From NCBI GenBank assembly GCA_910587595.1, contig CAJULQ010000001.1, forward strand, positions 248,001-312,000: a stretch of DNA of 64,000 nt, written 5' to 3'. The translations under genes and the position numbers were made by a program. Below are positions 35,301-44,729 of this stretch, in pieces. The stretch's first letter is position 1; every line of letters begins with the position of its first letter. Source of the stretch: an uncultured Christensenellaceae bacterium. GTDB lineage: Bacteria > Bacillota > Clostridia > Christensenellales > Pumilibacteraceae. Under the pieces are notes generated by a model, which made no database searches, was not told the DNA's origin, and was given only the letters and a program-made list of their open reading frames with translations.

Positions 35301-37560
35301 TCACAAACACGTTGGTGGTTTGGTTTTGCGGCGGAGGCGGCGCCATGGTGGTGGTGTAGCCGTAGCTCATCGTGGGCGCGCCCGCCGAATACATGGGCGC
35401 TTGCGTTTGCGGCGTTACGCCCAAAGCCAAGGTGTTGGGATCGGGCGCGGGCGTAGACGCGGGGCCTGCCCCCAACTGCAACATTTGCGACGGTTGCGGG
35501 CCGGCATAGCCTTGCGTGGCCAACCGTTGCTGCGCTTGCGCCGCCGCAATGGTGGAATTGAGCTTGATGATATAGGCGCTCGTGGGCGCGGTGGTTTCCA
35601 GCTCGTCGATCTTGTTTTTGTGCACCGAGCGGATAAACAACCACACGATGAGCAAAATGAGCAAGGCCGCCGCCAAGCCGATGCCTACCCAAAACAGAAT
35701 GATCTGCCAAGTGCGCCAAGTAGCGAAAAAGTCGCCCGCTTTCATGTCTATCACGATAGGACAATCAAGCACGATCTTGCGCCCTTGCATGTTCACCATG
35801 GTAACGCGCGCCGCCACCGTGCCGCTGCTTGCATTGTGCACGGGACGAAGCGAGAACGTACCGTCGCCGTTATAGGTGGGCGCCACGTAATCGGCCGCAT
35901 TCACGCCTTCGCCGCCCGTCACTTCCATGTCGGTAATCTGGTAGCCGTCGTCATACAACGTTTGGAATGCCTTGGAATCGATAGAGAACTTGTGCGTTTT
36001 GGTGCCTTTGAGCGTTAACGTAACGCTGTAGTTGCCATACACGCTAAACGTAACGGCCACCGAAACGGGCGACTGCCGTTCAACCACCACGTCCCGCTCC
36101 CGCACAAGATTGGGATTGCGCAATTGCGTGTTCAAATAGTAATACACTTGAAAAGTGACGACCGCCGTTCCGTTGTTAACGCCCGTTACTTCATAGTATA
36201 CTTTTTCGCTCTCTGTGCCGTCGGCATCGGTCACCGTTTCGCTCCCGCGGCGCACTTCCACCACGCTTGTGCTATCCACTTCAGGCAGATCGTCTACAAA
36301 CAGCATGGTTTCTTTATCATAGGCGGGAAAATCGCACAGATATTCGGGATAGATGCGCACCGTTTTATAGCCGGCCAAAGAGGTGCCGCCCTCTATGCTC
36401 GTTTCCGAACTGCCCGCATTCAAGTAGCGATCCATTTTGTATTCGGAACGCATTTGCGGCATTTTGGACGGACGGAACACAACGGGGATCTTCACGGTGA
36501 ACGTTTTGTCGGCGCTTTCGGCCATATTGCGCCGATGCTCCACCAAAACCGTCAACTCGAAATACACGCCCTCGTTTTCCCAGAACTTGCCTTGGGTGGC
36601 GTCTAAATACAGTTTATCTTTGAGCGCGCTGCTGATCTCCACCGTGAAAATGAACGCGGTGTTGCGTTGCCCCGCCCCCGTATAGTACATCTCCGACGTG
36701 TTGATCTGATCGTTTACATACGGCTTGCCCGTAATATTCAGTTCGCTGATATCGTTGAATGTAACGTATTCGCCGGTCGTTGTTTTTTGTACCTTAAATT
36801 CATTTTCTTTATCGGGCTCCACTTTGTGGTCGCTCGTTTTGGGATCGGCAAGAAAGATCTTGCGCCCCGACAAATACTTGCCAAGATCCACCTCTACTTT
36901 GCTGTAGTTGGTGAGCGCCAACGGTAACGGCGCATATTTAGACTCATCTTGCACGTCTATGTTTAATTGCTCGCCCACGTAAATGGTGGAATTGTTGGAA
37001 ATATTGCCGATAGACGCCGTGACCGAAACTTCCACGATAGCGGTGTAAGTTGTTTGATCGTCCGACAAGATCATGGCAAAACGGGGGCGATTGTTTACCC
37101 CGCCCACGTATCCGTTGGTAGAGGCCTTTGCCGTGATCTCGATATTCTCCCACGTATTGTTGGTAGATTGCGTGGGCGTTATGGTGAAATATTCGTCAGA
37201 GTAATTATAGACGAGCGCGTCTTGGGGGTTATCGCTCTCTTTTTTCAACACAAACGCGCTTTTGTCTTGCGAAATCAAGTTTTTTATGGCGATCGTACGC
37301 GTTTTTTGCACGGCGTTGGGATCGCTGTTTGTGTTGGACGGCTCAGTCAGATCCAACGATTCGCTAAGGGAAACGCCGCCGTTCACGTCCAAACGGATAT
37401 AGCTGTCGGGCGTTACGTTATAATCGATGATCGATCCGTTATCGGCGGCTTGCGCCCGAGAAAGCGCGCCGCCGCCCAACACGGCGAGCGCCAGCGCGGC
37501 GAGGCACAAGAAAAGCAACGCCGCCAAAGATATCTTTTTTGTTATCCTTTTCGTCTGCAT
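32371..37560 (-). CDS. Giant single-pass membrane protein: ectodomain, long charged helix, Arg/Pro tail
   Basis: The 1729-residue protein matches no family I recognise. Residues 1-38 are a signal peptide (ending RAQA). Residues about 39-615 are an extracytoplasmic beta-rich region, and about 618-642 a membrane helix (IILFWVGIGLAAALLILLIV) followed by basic residues. About 1080 residues lie in the cytoplasm: first coiled coil, then about 1330-1590 a nearly pure Glu/Ala/Arg helix (EEAERARLEAQEEAERAR type) that could form a stiff single alpha-helix. The last 68 residues repeat ARPGARPA and are strongly basic. AAAGGA precedes the ATG. It starts 8 bases after the stop of the upstream giant gene and ends 36 before the next, so the three are one operon. 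Confidence 0.85.
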   Translation of the reverse strand: MQTKRITKKISLAALLFLCLAALALAVLGGGALSRAQAADNGSIIDYNVTPDSYIRLDVNGGVSLSESLDLTEPSNTNSDPNAVQKTRTIAIKNLISQDKSAFVLKKESDNPQDALVYNYSDEYFTITPTQSTNNTWENIEITAKASTNGYVGGVNNRPRFAMILSDDQTTYTAIVEVSVTASIGNISNNSTIYVGEQLNIDVQDESKYAPLPLALTNYSKVEVDLGKYLSGRKIFLADPKTSDHKVEPDKENEFKVQKTTTGEYVTFNDISELNITGKPYVNDQINTSEMYYTGAGQRNTAFIFTVEISSALKDKLYLDATQGKFWENEGVYFELTVLVEHRRNMAESADKTFTVKIPVVFRPSKMPQMRSEYKMDRYLNAGSSETSIEGGTSLAGYKTVRIYPEYLCDFPAYDKETMLFVDDLPEVDSTSVVEVRRGSETVTDADGTESEKVYYEVTGVNNGTAVVTFQVYYYLNTQLRNPNLVRERDVVVERQSPVSVAVTFSVYGNYSVTLTLKGTKTHKFSIDSKAFQTLYDDGYQITDMEVTGGEGVNAADYVAPTYNGDGTFSLRPVHNASSGTVAARVTMVNMQGRKIVLDCPIVIDMKAGDFFATWRTWQIILFWVGIGLAAALLILLIVWLFIRSVHKNKIDELETTAPTSAYIIKLNSTIAAAQAQQRLATQGYAGPQPSQMLQLGAGPASTPAPDPNTLALGVTPQTQAPMYSAGAPTMSYGYTTTMAPPPPQNQTTNVFVNNEEIYIPLSDEELLLRIYEEKFEPRGMLKRTFDKSKDLQQRELEREKERIREDVRNGMSIEEACKSLKQREAEAAGIVPSTGPLNSQPAPQIDPLIAVLGFDPSDPVIADVKREEPQDDWTDEIKKLKEAEYNNQRLRAELAIIDSRIEAITAATGKTETEIADANALIEELAQGIKESEQKLDDKNTDMAVERRKSAKEAIGKEIAELEEKIQSDKDAVSGKRSEAEAGNGLLVRIKEVSEEYADKKEATEALVATSDLELEAARADAQRAADLAEKARKQAMLNEQLETLDPMMLKVNTLDGEIKELVAAIEEAARDKDSAKTRVAMLQNELLSTTDSSKITELSGVIKDINKEISDLDRGVTANTTLKTNKGIEMSSVRRKANEFIDKEQIELEDVIAAEDKIIGKIAHEKLMKATEDEKATAEEQVAHWQGMCDSLVNNLDVMVMEAVADVANRVQTAEEALAAAQAKLAETDAAIQTTEDDDAKLNLTMEQMTQQEEVKRLEEELEMVRAEGIKANLECRTKGEAEIENARAELAAATDAFNRVTERFHEVSTSIDPLDLIQSGSGVISQDRKKIESENLKKILEQQKKATEEARLQAQLAQEEADRAVADAQRASEESRAEAERLAQEALEKAEEARKEAERKTQEEADKMREEAERLRQEAQEEIERVRQEAEEARRLAEEEAERARLEAQEEAERARQEAEEARRLAEEEAEKARLEAQEEAERARLEAQEEAERARKEAEEEAERARKEAEEEAERLRLENEESKRLAEEEAEKARKEAEEEAKRQAEEAAKLSEEEAKRKARIEEKVAKRKAEIANLRAELKNVTEEEQGNALREKFYAIQLALDEDEKTSTELNDLLTKSMDDASHAAELSRYKKLANQKPRRIVKKVTERVNRVPRKKAGARPGARPASARPGARPAARPGARPAARPGARPAARPGARPGARPAPRPGTRPTRPTGKGPTRK

Positions 37561-37568
37561 ACTTTCCT

Positions 37569-40500
37569 TTACCCCTGGTTGTCGTTATTGTTTTCGTCGA
37601 TGGGATCGAACACGATCTCGTCGCCCATGGCGGCGCGGAACTGTTCGTCCAACTGCTCGGCCGTAAGCCCCTCGAATCCCGCGTCGGGATCGAACACGGG
37701 TTGCGGCGGCTCGTCTTCGAGCGGCACGCTCTGCACGGGGATACTCTCGGCCACGCCGGCGTTTTCGGGTTGCATTTCGGGCATACCGCTAAAGTCGCCC
37801 ATTTGCATGCGCGCCACCGCCTCGCGTTTGGCCAAGAGTTCGGCTTGCAATTCTTCGATAGACTTTTTGCCGCCCTTGCGCTTTTTGGATGCCTTGGCCG
37901 CTTTCGACTTGCGTTCGGCCTTATCGGCCACCACCGAGTTTTCCAAAGATATGCCCGTTTCGGCCTCTTTCTCTTTGCGCATTTCGGTGAACATCTTGGC
38001 GTATTTGGGATCTTCCATTTTCAGCTTGGTGCGCACAAGATCCTCTTTTTTGACCGCCTCGGTCTTATTGTGCATTTTATCGCGCATTTTAATGAGCATT
38101 TGGTTCTTTTTGATAATGCGGCGTTGGTCGGCCTTTTTGCGCCAATAGATGCCCAAGCGGATAAAGAAGATGATGAGCAACAGCACCAACACGCTGAAGA
38201 ACACCGCTAGTAAGATCGTGCGATACTGCGAGGCGCTCAGCACCGTTTTTATGCCGTTCACGCGCACCGCAAAGTTGACCACGGTAACCGTGTCTTCGGT
38301 CACGTCTTGCACGGAAACTTGCACGTTGCAACGGTCGAGATCCAACTTGGCCGTGGGATACTTGGGAATGAGTATAACGTTGTCGCCTTCCACGATCGCA
38401 TCGAGATACTTTCCGTAGTTTTCGGTGCCGTCGAACGAACGGGTGTTTACCACCAAGATCTTATAAAGGTTGCCTTTGTGGTTGTTGGGCATCAAATCGC
38501 GCAAGAAGTCTAACGGCACGGAATATCTGTCGTTGCCGACAGACAACACCTTTTTGCCGCTGTCGCCGTAGTCGCCTTCGTTCACGATATTTATGCTTTT
38601 GGCGCCCTTGTTGATCTCCAACACGAGTTCGCCGCTGTCTTTTCCTTTGAGCGTTTGCGCGGCGGGCGCTACGCGAATGGAAAGTTCGTAGTTGTTGTTG
38701 CCGCCCGTAAACATCACCACGATACGGGAAGTGTTGGCCACTTGCGCCGCATCGAAAGAGGCGATCTGCATGCCGAGCGTGGATCCGCTCGTGTCGAATT
38801 CCACGTTGCGCAAAAAGGGCAACGAATCCAAGCGTTCCGACCAGTTGGTTTCGGCGTCCGATTTGCCCGTTTCGTCGGACGTTTGGAAATAGAAAGGCTT
38901 GCCGTTCTCCTCGCGCAAATTCAGCTTGGTGGGGAAATTGGCAACGTTGCTGTTGGCTTTCACGATCTCGCCGATCATGTCGCTTTTTGTGATACGCGTG
39001 ATAGAAGATACATAGAGCGTGGACGGATAGGAAACCATGGCGCTCACACGCACTTCGAAACTGTCGGTAAAGGTGTAATAGTCGCCCGCGGCGCCGTTTA
39101 CCCGCACCGTGTAGCGGATCCAAGCGGTGCCGTTGGAAAGCGGCGTGATCTCTATGTTTTGGTTGTCGGCGCTAACGGCCGCCGTGGCCACCGCGGGCGC
39201 GCTCGAAACAACGTTAACGGTGCAATAGTCGGCCAAAAATGCCGGCGTGGTGGTCATGCGTTTGGTGATATCCACCGGACACACCTTCGAATCGGCCGAT
39301 TGCGAAACGGGATAGGTGGACGGCGGCGTTTCGCTCGGCGCGCCCAACAATTGCGATTTATTAAACGAAACCGTTACGGTAAAGTGCAATTGGATCACTT
39401 CCGTTTCGGGCAACAGCGAACGGCCGTCGGGTTGCAAACGGCGCAACTGCACGTAAAACTCGTATTTATCCACGGCGCTGCGCACGTTGAGCGTGAACGA
39501 ATGCGCCACGGTATCCGAAATATTGTGCACGGTAATGCCGAGCGGCGCTGCGCTGCCGCCGAACGAGGCGGCAAATTCGTTCCATGCCGTTTCCCCCACG
39601 GGCGAATAGTTTTTCACGTCTTCCCCTTTGGGCAGATAAGAAACGGTGATATTTTGGTTATCGTTAAAATACCCCGACAACTGAATGGTGTTGCTCTTGT
39701 TTGTGCCCATCTTTAACTCGATGGGGTCAACGTCGAACACTTTGGGGGTGCCGTCGTTTGTTGCGCCCGCCACCGAAGGATCGTTTTTCAGCGTGAGCGA
39801 AGATTGCGTGAACACTTCTACGCAACGGTTGACATCCGAGCGCAAATTTTGCAAAGTGCTCGTATCCGATTTACCGTCGGTAAACGTTACCGAAATGAGC
39901 GCGGAGCGCAAGCCGGTAGCAGACGCGGGACGCGTTTCCGATTGCGGCACGGTCATCTCAAAAATAGGCTTGGAAATATCCACGCTCTCGTCGGGTTGCA
40001 CATATTTCACAACTTCGGGCATAGACTTGGTGGCCTCTATGCGCAACACTTCATACGAAACGGTGCAACCCGTAACGGATGCAAAGTAGCCGTTTTCGTC
40101 CTTATTCTCGCCTTGCAACGTTACGGTAAGCCCGTAACGGTTGTTAAACTGCGGCACCTTCGAATTGCCCGTGGTGGCGCCGAACAGATCGCACAGTTTT
40201 TTAATCACGTCGGCATCGGAGATATCGAGCGCAAGCTCCAGCGTTACCCGATCCACGGTGTAATTGTAATAGTCGGTTTTATAAGCTATATAGCTATCGG
40301 CGTTTTTAACGTTGCCCGCGCCGAATCGCGAAAACTCGATCGCGTCGCCGTCGTGATCGTCCACGAAATAGCGGTATACGTTATCGTAATAGGCGCTTTG
40401 TCCGTAATAGTCTAAGTGCCCTTCCGTCACTTTTTTCTCAGACGGGAACCCGATGTCTTCATTGGCCATCAAATCGATGAGCGCGTTCTCTTGGTAGCTT

Positions 40501-43106
40501 TTCACGTTTGCCGATAAAAGCGCCGCGGCAAGATCGCGCATGCCTTGCGACACGTTCATGGCCGCCACCGAATAATAACGGTTTTGCGGGTTGTTGGGGT
40601 CGAGCAACGGCAACGTAGGCGCGTTATCGGTAGCCGACGTGAAGTGCGGCGTAAAATAGGTGTTGCCGATGGATACTTTCACTTCTACCGGCTTGAAATC
40701 ATAAAACCCGTTGCCGTTCGCGCCGAGACCGAACGCCGCGGTGGTATCGTAGCGACCCACCCAATAGCGGATCACGATATTGCGGCCGCCCGTAGACATT
40801 TTAGGAATGACCATGAACGACACGTCGTGCGTGTCTTGGTCTACCGTAAATTGCAACTTAAAATAACGGAAAGCCACTTCGGCGGGCATTGCCGTGTTCT
40901 CGGAATCGTTCCAATAAAACTCGATAAGGCCTACGCCCTCGGGCGTAGCGGACGCTTGCGAGATATTTTGCAGTTTGCTCTCATCCTCGGCAGCGTCTGC
41001 AACAAAGTTTTCATTATTCTTAAACGCCGCGTCCTTATTTACGGGCACGATCAAACGGTATACGTCGGCCGCGCGGTTGGAAGAGATCACCTTGTCGGAC
41101 GTGGCGGTTACAAACGAGTCTTTGTCTTCTTCTTCGCGGGGCACATACGAAACGGTTCCGTCATCGCCTATCACGCGCTTGTTTTCCACAACGCCGTTTA
41201 ACGACACCGTGGCCGTGGCGCGCACTTCTTGCCCTTGTTCGGCGGACGTATCGAAGTAGCCCGCGGAAACGGAAGAAGAGCCGATAAACGAGATCGTGTT
41301 GGCGCTGTTTACCGTCCAGTTGGCGATCGTTTTGCCCGCCGCGTCTTGGAACGTGTCGTAGGCAATGCATTGCAAGGTTGTATCGCTTTCGCTCGGCGTG
41401 GTTATGCGATAGATCTTGCCCAACTCGCTGAGCAAAAACAGATTGTTGCCGTAGCCGCTTGCCATGGCAACGATCTTGTTGGTATTGCTCACGCCGTGCT
41501 TATTCAACAGCGTTTGGGTGATGTTTTGCGACGAAAGCGCTTGCGCGCCGATATGCCCAAACACCGTTACGGCGCCCGCATCATTGAGCGCGGCGCTGAT
41601 ATACGTGGTGCCGTCGGCATACGCATTATCTAACGTGTAGGTGTTGTCTGCCTTCGTCCACTTATCGGGATTGCCTTTGGCGTGCGTATCTCTGGTAGGC
41701 AAACGTTCCAAAATGGTTTTGCCCACCGTGATCTTGCCGGCCACCGCTTGCACGTAGTTGCCGCCCGTTACGGCGTTTTGGCCAAGCGTTGTATCGCCGA
41801 GCACGCTGAGCGCACCGTTGTTGCCCAACATATATACATACCCTTCGCCCGCCGTTACTGCCGGCAAAGCCAAAGCGTTCACATCGGCATTATCATAGTC
41901 GCTGTTCTTAAACGTAGGCGTATAATCGCTTTTCAAACTTTCGGGCGCGCTCGATAATTCCGCGCCACTGTTGGGGATCACGGCGTTATCAAAATCGTAA
42001 TAGTTGTCGGTTTTGTTTTCTACATGTTCCGACGTAACATACGTGCCGCCGCTCCAAAGATTGAGCGTGCCCGAAGACTCGGTGGTTGTGGCAAACACGC
42101 CCGTTGTAATTTTTTGAGCCGTCCATGTAGTGTTACCTTCCGTAGTTTCGGACGTTACATTGGCGCCTTGTTGCACGGTGTAGTTTTTACCGCGCACCTT
42201 AAACTTATCGTCGCTATCTTTATAAAACAGCGTGCCGGCGCCCGCATACATTTGCGACGCGTTCGCATAGCCTTGCACGGTGATCTGTTTGTCAAACGCA
42301 TAACTACCCGTGTTCAACAGTTCATAAACGCTTTCGCCCCAAATATAGTTGTGATTGTCAGCGTTGGGATAGTATAACGCATAGTTGGTATCGCCCGCCG
42401 AAAGTTTGGGAACGGACAATACACTCGTGCCGTCGCAACCGTTGCGCGCGGGATGCATGGCAATGGCGGCGGCATAGTTTACGGGGGCGGGCAAGAAATC
42501 ATGCGGCTTGGCCACCGTGCCCGCAAAATAGCTACCGCTGTTATCCGTAATGGTGATATTGCGCAACAACAACCGGCTGTCCCCCATTCCGGACGAAACG
42601 GGTTCTTGCGTGTCTTTGCCCCAAGTGTACACATACCCTTTTTGGGTAACGAAAGCCGCCGTGGTGCGCGTGGCGGCAATTTGCACGATGGTATCTTCCA
42701 CCACCGCATTGTTATAGCCGATCACATACGACGTTTTGCTGTCCGATTCTACAATGGAATAAAATTTTACGTCGATCCGTTGCGGCGTGGCGGGATAATA
42801 GTCGCCGAGCGTGGAATCTTTCGTTAAACTTCCTGTGGGCGTAAGCTTGTTGCCCTCTTCGTTGTTTTCTCTGGTAAGGCTCCAACCGTAAAGATAATTG
42901 TCGTAAGACAGCGCAATGGCGAAATCTTCGCCCGCGGCCACTTGTTTGAACTTGAGCGCGTGGTCGGGCTCGGCGGCGGGCGCCGCAAACGCTTTTACGG
43001 GCAACGCCAAAACACCCACTATCGTTGTTAACACGAACAGCAGACACAGACAAACCGCCGAAATTTTGAACTTCTTGTTATTGCTATCGGTTACATTGCT
43101 CTTCAT
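37569..43106 (-). CDS. Giant secreted RCC1-like repeat protein with C-terminal membrane anchor
   Basis: The ATG at 43106 (1845 residues) has GAGG seven bases upstream; the codon before it is TTG. Residues 1-42 are a signal peptide ending KAFA. Residues about 50-600 contain RCC1-like units (VAAGEDFAIALSYDNYLYGW, KGYVYTWGKD, GEGYVYMLGNNGALSVLGD, AGAVTVFGHIG), which should form a beta-propeller. Later modules include a cadherin-like DDHDGDAIEF and a BIG-like segment (SAPAVATAAV...NGTAWIRYTV). A membrane helix at about 1628-1652 is followed by RRKKADQRR-like basic residues and a cytoplasmic tail of about 190 residues that turns acidic. It is the first gene of the giant operon and has its own strong promoter. 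The role is unknown, probably envelope or surface structure. Confidence 0.85.
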   Translation of the reverse strand: MKSNVTDSNNKKFKISAVCLCLLFVLTTIVGVLALPVKAFAAPAAEPDHALKFKQVAAGEDFAIALSYDNYLYGWSLTRENNEEGNKLTPTGSLTKDSTLGDYYPATPQRIDVKFYSIVESDSKTSYVIGYNNAVVEDTIVQIAATRTTAAFVTQKGYVYTWGKDTQEPVSSGMGDSRLLLRNITITDNSGSYFAGTVAKPHDFLPAPVNYAAAIAMHPARNGCDGTSVLSVPKLSAGDTNYALYYPNADNHNYIWGESVYELLNTGSYAFDKQITVQGYANASQMYAGAGTLFYKDSDDKFKVRGKNYTVQQGANVTSETTEGNTTWTAQKITTGVFATTTESSGTLNLWSGGTYVTSEHVENKTDNYYDFDNAVIPNSGAELSSAPESLKSDYTPTFKNSDYDNADVNALALPAVTAGEGYVYMLGNNGALSVLGDTTLGQNAVTGGNYVQAVAGKITVGKTILERLPTRDTHAKGNPDKWTKADNTYTLDNAYADGTTYISAALNDAGAVTVFGHIGAQALSSQNITQTLLNKHGVSNTNKIVAMASGYGNNLFLLSELGKIYRITTPSESDTTLQCIAYDTFQDAAGKTIANWTVNSANTISFIGSSSVSAGYFDTSAEQGQEVRATATVSLNGVVENKRVIGDDGTVSYVPREEEDKDSFVTATSDKVISSNRAADVYRLIVPVNKDAAFKNNENFVADAAEDESKLQNISQASATPEGVGLIEFYWNDSENTAMPAEVAFRYFKLQFTVDQDTHDVSFMVIPKMSTGGRNIVIRYWVGRYDTTAAFGLGANGNGFYDFKPVEVKVSIGNTYFTPHFTSATDNAPTLPLLDPNNPQNRYYSVAAMNVSQGMRDLAAALLSANVKSYQENALIDLMANEDIGFPSEKKVTEGHLDYYGQSAYYDNVYRYFVDDHDGDAIEFSRFGAGNVKNADSYIAYKTDYYNYTVDRVTLELALDISDADVIKKLCDLFGATTGNSKVPQFNNRYGLTVTLQGENKDENGYFASVTGCTVSYEVLRIEATKSMPEVVKYVQPDESVDISKPIFEMTVPQSETRPASATGLRSALISVTFTDGKSDTSTLQNLRSDVNRCVEVFTQSSLTLKNDPSVAGATNDGTPKVFDVDPIELKMGTNKSNTIQLSGYFNDNQNITVSYLPKGEDVKNYSPVGETAWNEFAASFGGSAAPLGITVHNISDTVAHSFTLNVRSAVDKYEFYVQLRRLQPDGRSLLPETEVIQLHFTVTVSFNKSQLLGAPSETPPSTYPVSQSADSKVCPVDITKRMTTTPAFLADYCTVNVVSSAPAVATAAVSADNQNIEITPLSNGTAWIRYTVRVNGAAGDYYTFTDSFEVRVSAMVSYPSTLYVSSITRITKSDMIGEIVKANSNVANFPTKLNLREENGKPFYFQTSDETGKSDAETNWSERLDSLPFLRNVEFDTSGSTLGMQIASFDAAQVANTSRIVVMFTGGNNNYELSIRVAPAAQTLKGKDSGELVLEINKGAKSINIVNEGDYGDSGKKVLSVGNDRYSVPLDFLRDLMPNNHKGNLYKILVVNTRSFDGTENYGKYLDAIVEGDNVILIPKYPTAKLDLDRCNVQVSVQDVTEDTVTVVNFAVRVNGIKTVLSASQYRTILLAVFFSVLVLLLIIFFIRLGIYWRKKADQRRIIKKNQMLIKMRDKMHNKTEAVKKEDLVRTKLKMEDPKYAKMFTEMRKEKEAETGISLENSVVADKAERKSKAAKASKKRKGGKKSIEELQAELLAKREAVARMQMGDFSGMPEMQPENAGVAESIPVQSVPLEDEPPQPVFDPDAGFEGLTAEQLDEQFRAAMGDEIVFDPIDENNNDNQG

Positions 43107-43171
43107 CAAAAGACCTCACAACTCCGATTAAAATTGTGTAGACTAACACATTTAATAGTATAATCTATTAT

Positions 43172-43200
43172 ATTATAAAACATTCTCCCGTCAAAGTCAA
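43172..43200 (-). promoter_or_regulatory. Promoter of the giant-gene operon
   Basis: TTGACT (43195-43200), a 17-bp spacer and TATAAT (43172-43177) on the minus strand, near consensus. The leader would be about 56 bases and AT-rich, with GAGGT before the ATG at 43106. Confidence 0.8.
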
Positions 43201-43344
43201 TAATGGCTTGGGGTTATTTACTACTTTTTTCGTACAAAAATGCCGTTTTTTTCGATATTTCTTTTGCGTTTGCCTTAAAAAACCGCCTTTTTGCAAAAAT
43301 AGTGATTTTTTCCGCGCACGAAGAAAAGAGCGAAAAGAGGACAC

Positions 43345-43502
43345 AGACCCCTCGACTACGCTCGGGGTGACAGTGTGCGGTATAGACCCCTCGACTGTGC
43401 TCGGGGTGACAGTGTGCGGTATAGACCCCTCGGCTACGCTCGGGGTGACATGGCTGTGGCCATGTCATTTCGACCGAGCGCAAGCGAGCGGAGAAATCTT
43501 TG
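43345..43502. repeat. Repeat cluster between the giant operon and serC
   Basis: Three tandem type A copies (AGACCCCTCG...CGGGGTGACA) lie at about 43345-43372, 43384-43411 and 43422-43450, joined by the spacer GTGTGCGGTAT. One type B copy (GTCATTTCGACCGAG...GAGAAATCT) follows at 43465-43500. The 513-base gap 43107-43619 holds these repeats, two divergent promoters and no gene. Confidence 0.88.
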
Positions 43503-43557
43503 AACGCAGTAAGAACGTTCGCGCGCGACACAACATAGGAAAGATAGGGCGAAACGC

Positions 43558-43586
43558 TTGCTTTACCATGGTGAGTTATGTATAAT
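43558..43586 (+). promoter_or_regulatory. Promoter of serC-serA
   Basis: TTGCTT (43558-43563), a 17-bp spacer and TATAAT (43581-43586), with CGGGAGG before the ATG at 43620. Confidence 0.78.
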
Positions 43587-43619
43587 GGTAAGAAAAGAAT
43601 TTTTCGGGAGGACATACGA

Positions 43620-44696
43620 ATGCGCGTTTACAACTTTTCGGCGGGGCCGAGCATGCTCCCCTTGCCCGTTTTGGAAAAGGTACAAAAAGGTCTTACGGAC
43701 TACGAGGGCACCGGCATGTCGGTGATGGAAATGAGCCACCGTTCCAAACCGTATCAAGCCATCAACGACGAAGCGGAAGCGTTACTGCGCGAACTCATGC
43801 GCATACCCGAAAACTACGACATTCTTTTCGTGCAAGGCGGCGCAAGCATGCAATTCGAGGCGGTGCCGCTCAACCTCTGCAAATCGGGCAAAGCCGACTA
43901 CGTGGTAACGGGCAACTTTTCGGGCAAGGCCTATAAAGAGGCCAAAAAGTACGGCGACATGGCAGAGGCGGCGTCGAGCGCCGACCGCAACTTTACGTAT
44001 ATCCCCGCTTTACGCAAAGACATGTTCCGCCCCGATGCCGACTACGTGCACATTTGCTATAACAACACCATTTTCGGCACACGGTATGCGGAAACGCCCG
44101 ACACGGGCAATATTCCGTTGGTGGGCGATATTTCCTCTTGCATATTAAGCCAACAACTGCCCGTGGAAAAATTCGGCGTGCTGTATGCGGGCGCGCAAAA
44201 AAACGTGGGTCCCGCGGGCGTTACCATTGTGATCGTGCGCAAAGACTTGCAAGAGAACACGCACCCGCTGTGCCCCACCATGTTAAAGTGGAGCACGCAG
44301 AGCAAAGAAAAAAGCTTGTATAACACCCCGCCGTGCTTTTCCACGTATGTGGCCATGGAAGTGTTCCGCTGGCTCAAAGCGTTGGGCGGCGTGGCGGCCA
44401 TGCAAGAGATCAACGAGAAAAAGGCGGCGCTCTTATACGATTTTATCGACGGTTCGAGCTTTTACCGCAACAACGTGGAAAAACCGTTCCGCTCGCTGAT
44501 GAACGTGCCGTTCGTAACGCCCGACGAACAAACGGACAAACAATTCGTGGAAGCGGCGGCCAAAGAGGGGTTACTCTCTTTGAAAGGGCACCGATTGGTG
44601 GGCGGCATGCGCGCATCCGTTTACAACGCCATGCCCGTGGACGGCATAAAAAAACTGATCGACTTTATGGCGAAATTCGAAAAGGCGCACAGATAG
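43620..44696 (+). CDS. serC: Phosphoserine aminotransferase SerC
   Basis: The 358-residue PLP enzyme converts 3-phosphohydroxypyruvate and glutamate to phosphoserine, the second step of serine synthesis. The start MRVYNFSAGPSMLP is diagnostic and is preceded by GGGAGG; an upstream in-frame ATG would give a leader the family lacks. The motif HRSKPYQ, the phosphate-binding GGASMQF and the PLP lysine in AGAQKNVGPAG (Lys194) are present. It is followed 33 bases later by serA, the preceding step of the pathway. Confidence 0.97.
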   Translation: MRVYNFSAGPSMLPLPVLEKVQKGLTDYEGTGMSVMEMSHRSKPYQAINDEAEALLRELMRIPENYDILFVQGGASMQFEAVPLNLCKSGKADYVVTGNFSGKAYKEAKKYGDMAEAASSADRNFTYIPALRKDMFRPDADYVHICYNNTIFGTRYAETPDTGNIPLVGDISSCILSQQLPVEKFGVLYAGAQKNVGPAGVTIVIVRKDLQENTHPLCPTMLKWSTQSKEKSLYNTPPCFSTYVAMEVFRWLKALGGVAAMQEINEKKAALLYDFIDGSSFYRNNVEKPFRSLMNVPFVTPDEQTDKQFVEAAAKEGLLSLKGHRLVGGMRASVYNAMPVDGIKKLIDFMAKFEKAHR

Positions 44697-44729
44697 CGCG
44701 CGGGCACGCAACGCAAAAGGAGAAAGAAA

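Noticed and set aside
32371..37560. TonB-like or TolA protein, because of the Glu/Ala/Arg-rich helix
   Set aside because: The organism appears to be single-membraned, the helix is cytoplasmic by topology, and no TolA or TonB C-terminal domain is visible.
43345..43450. CRISPR-like array of three repeats
   Set aside because: The spacers are short and nearly identical (GTGTGCGGTAT), the units occur singly elsewhere and no cas gene is present.
43208..43615. Possible small proteins with HPERSRG or FDRSA-like peptides, also at 8871-9395 and 10332-10523
   Set aside because: These peptides are translations of the type A and B repeats, a well-known source of spurious gene calls.
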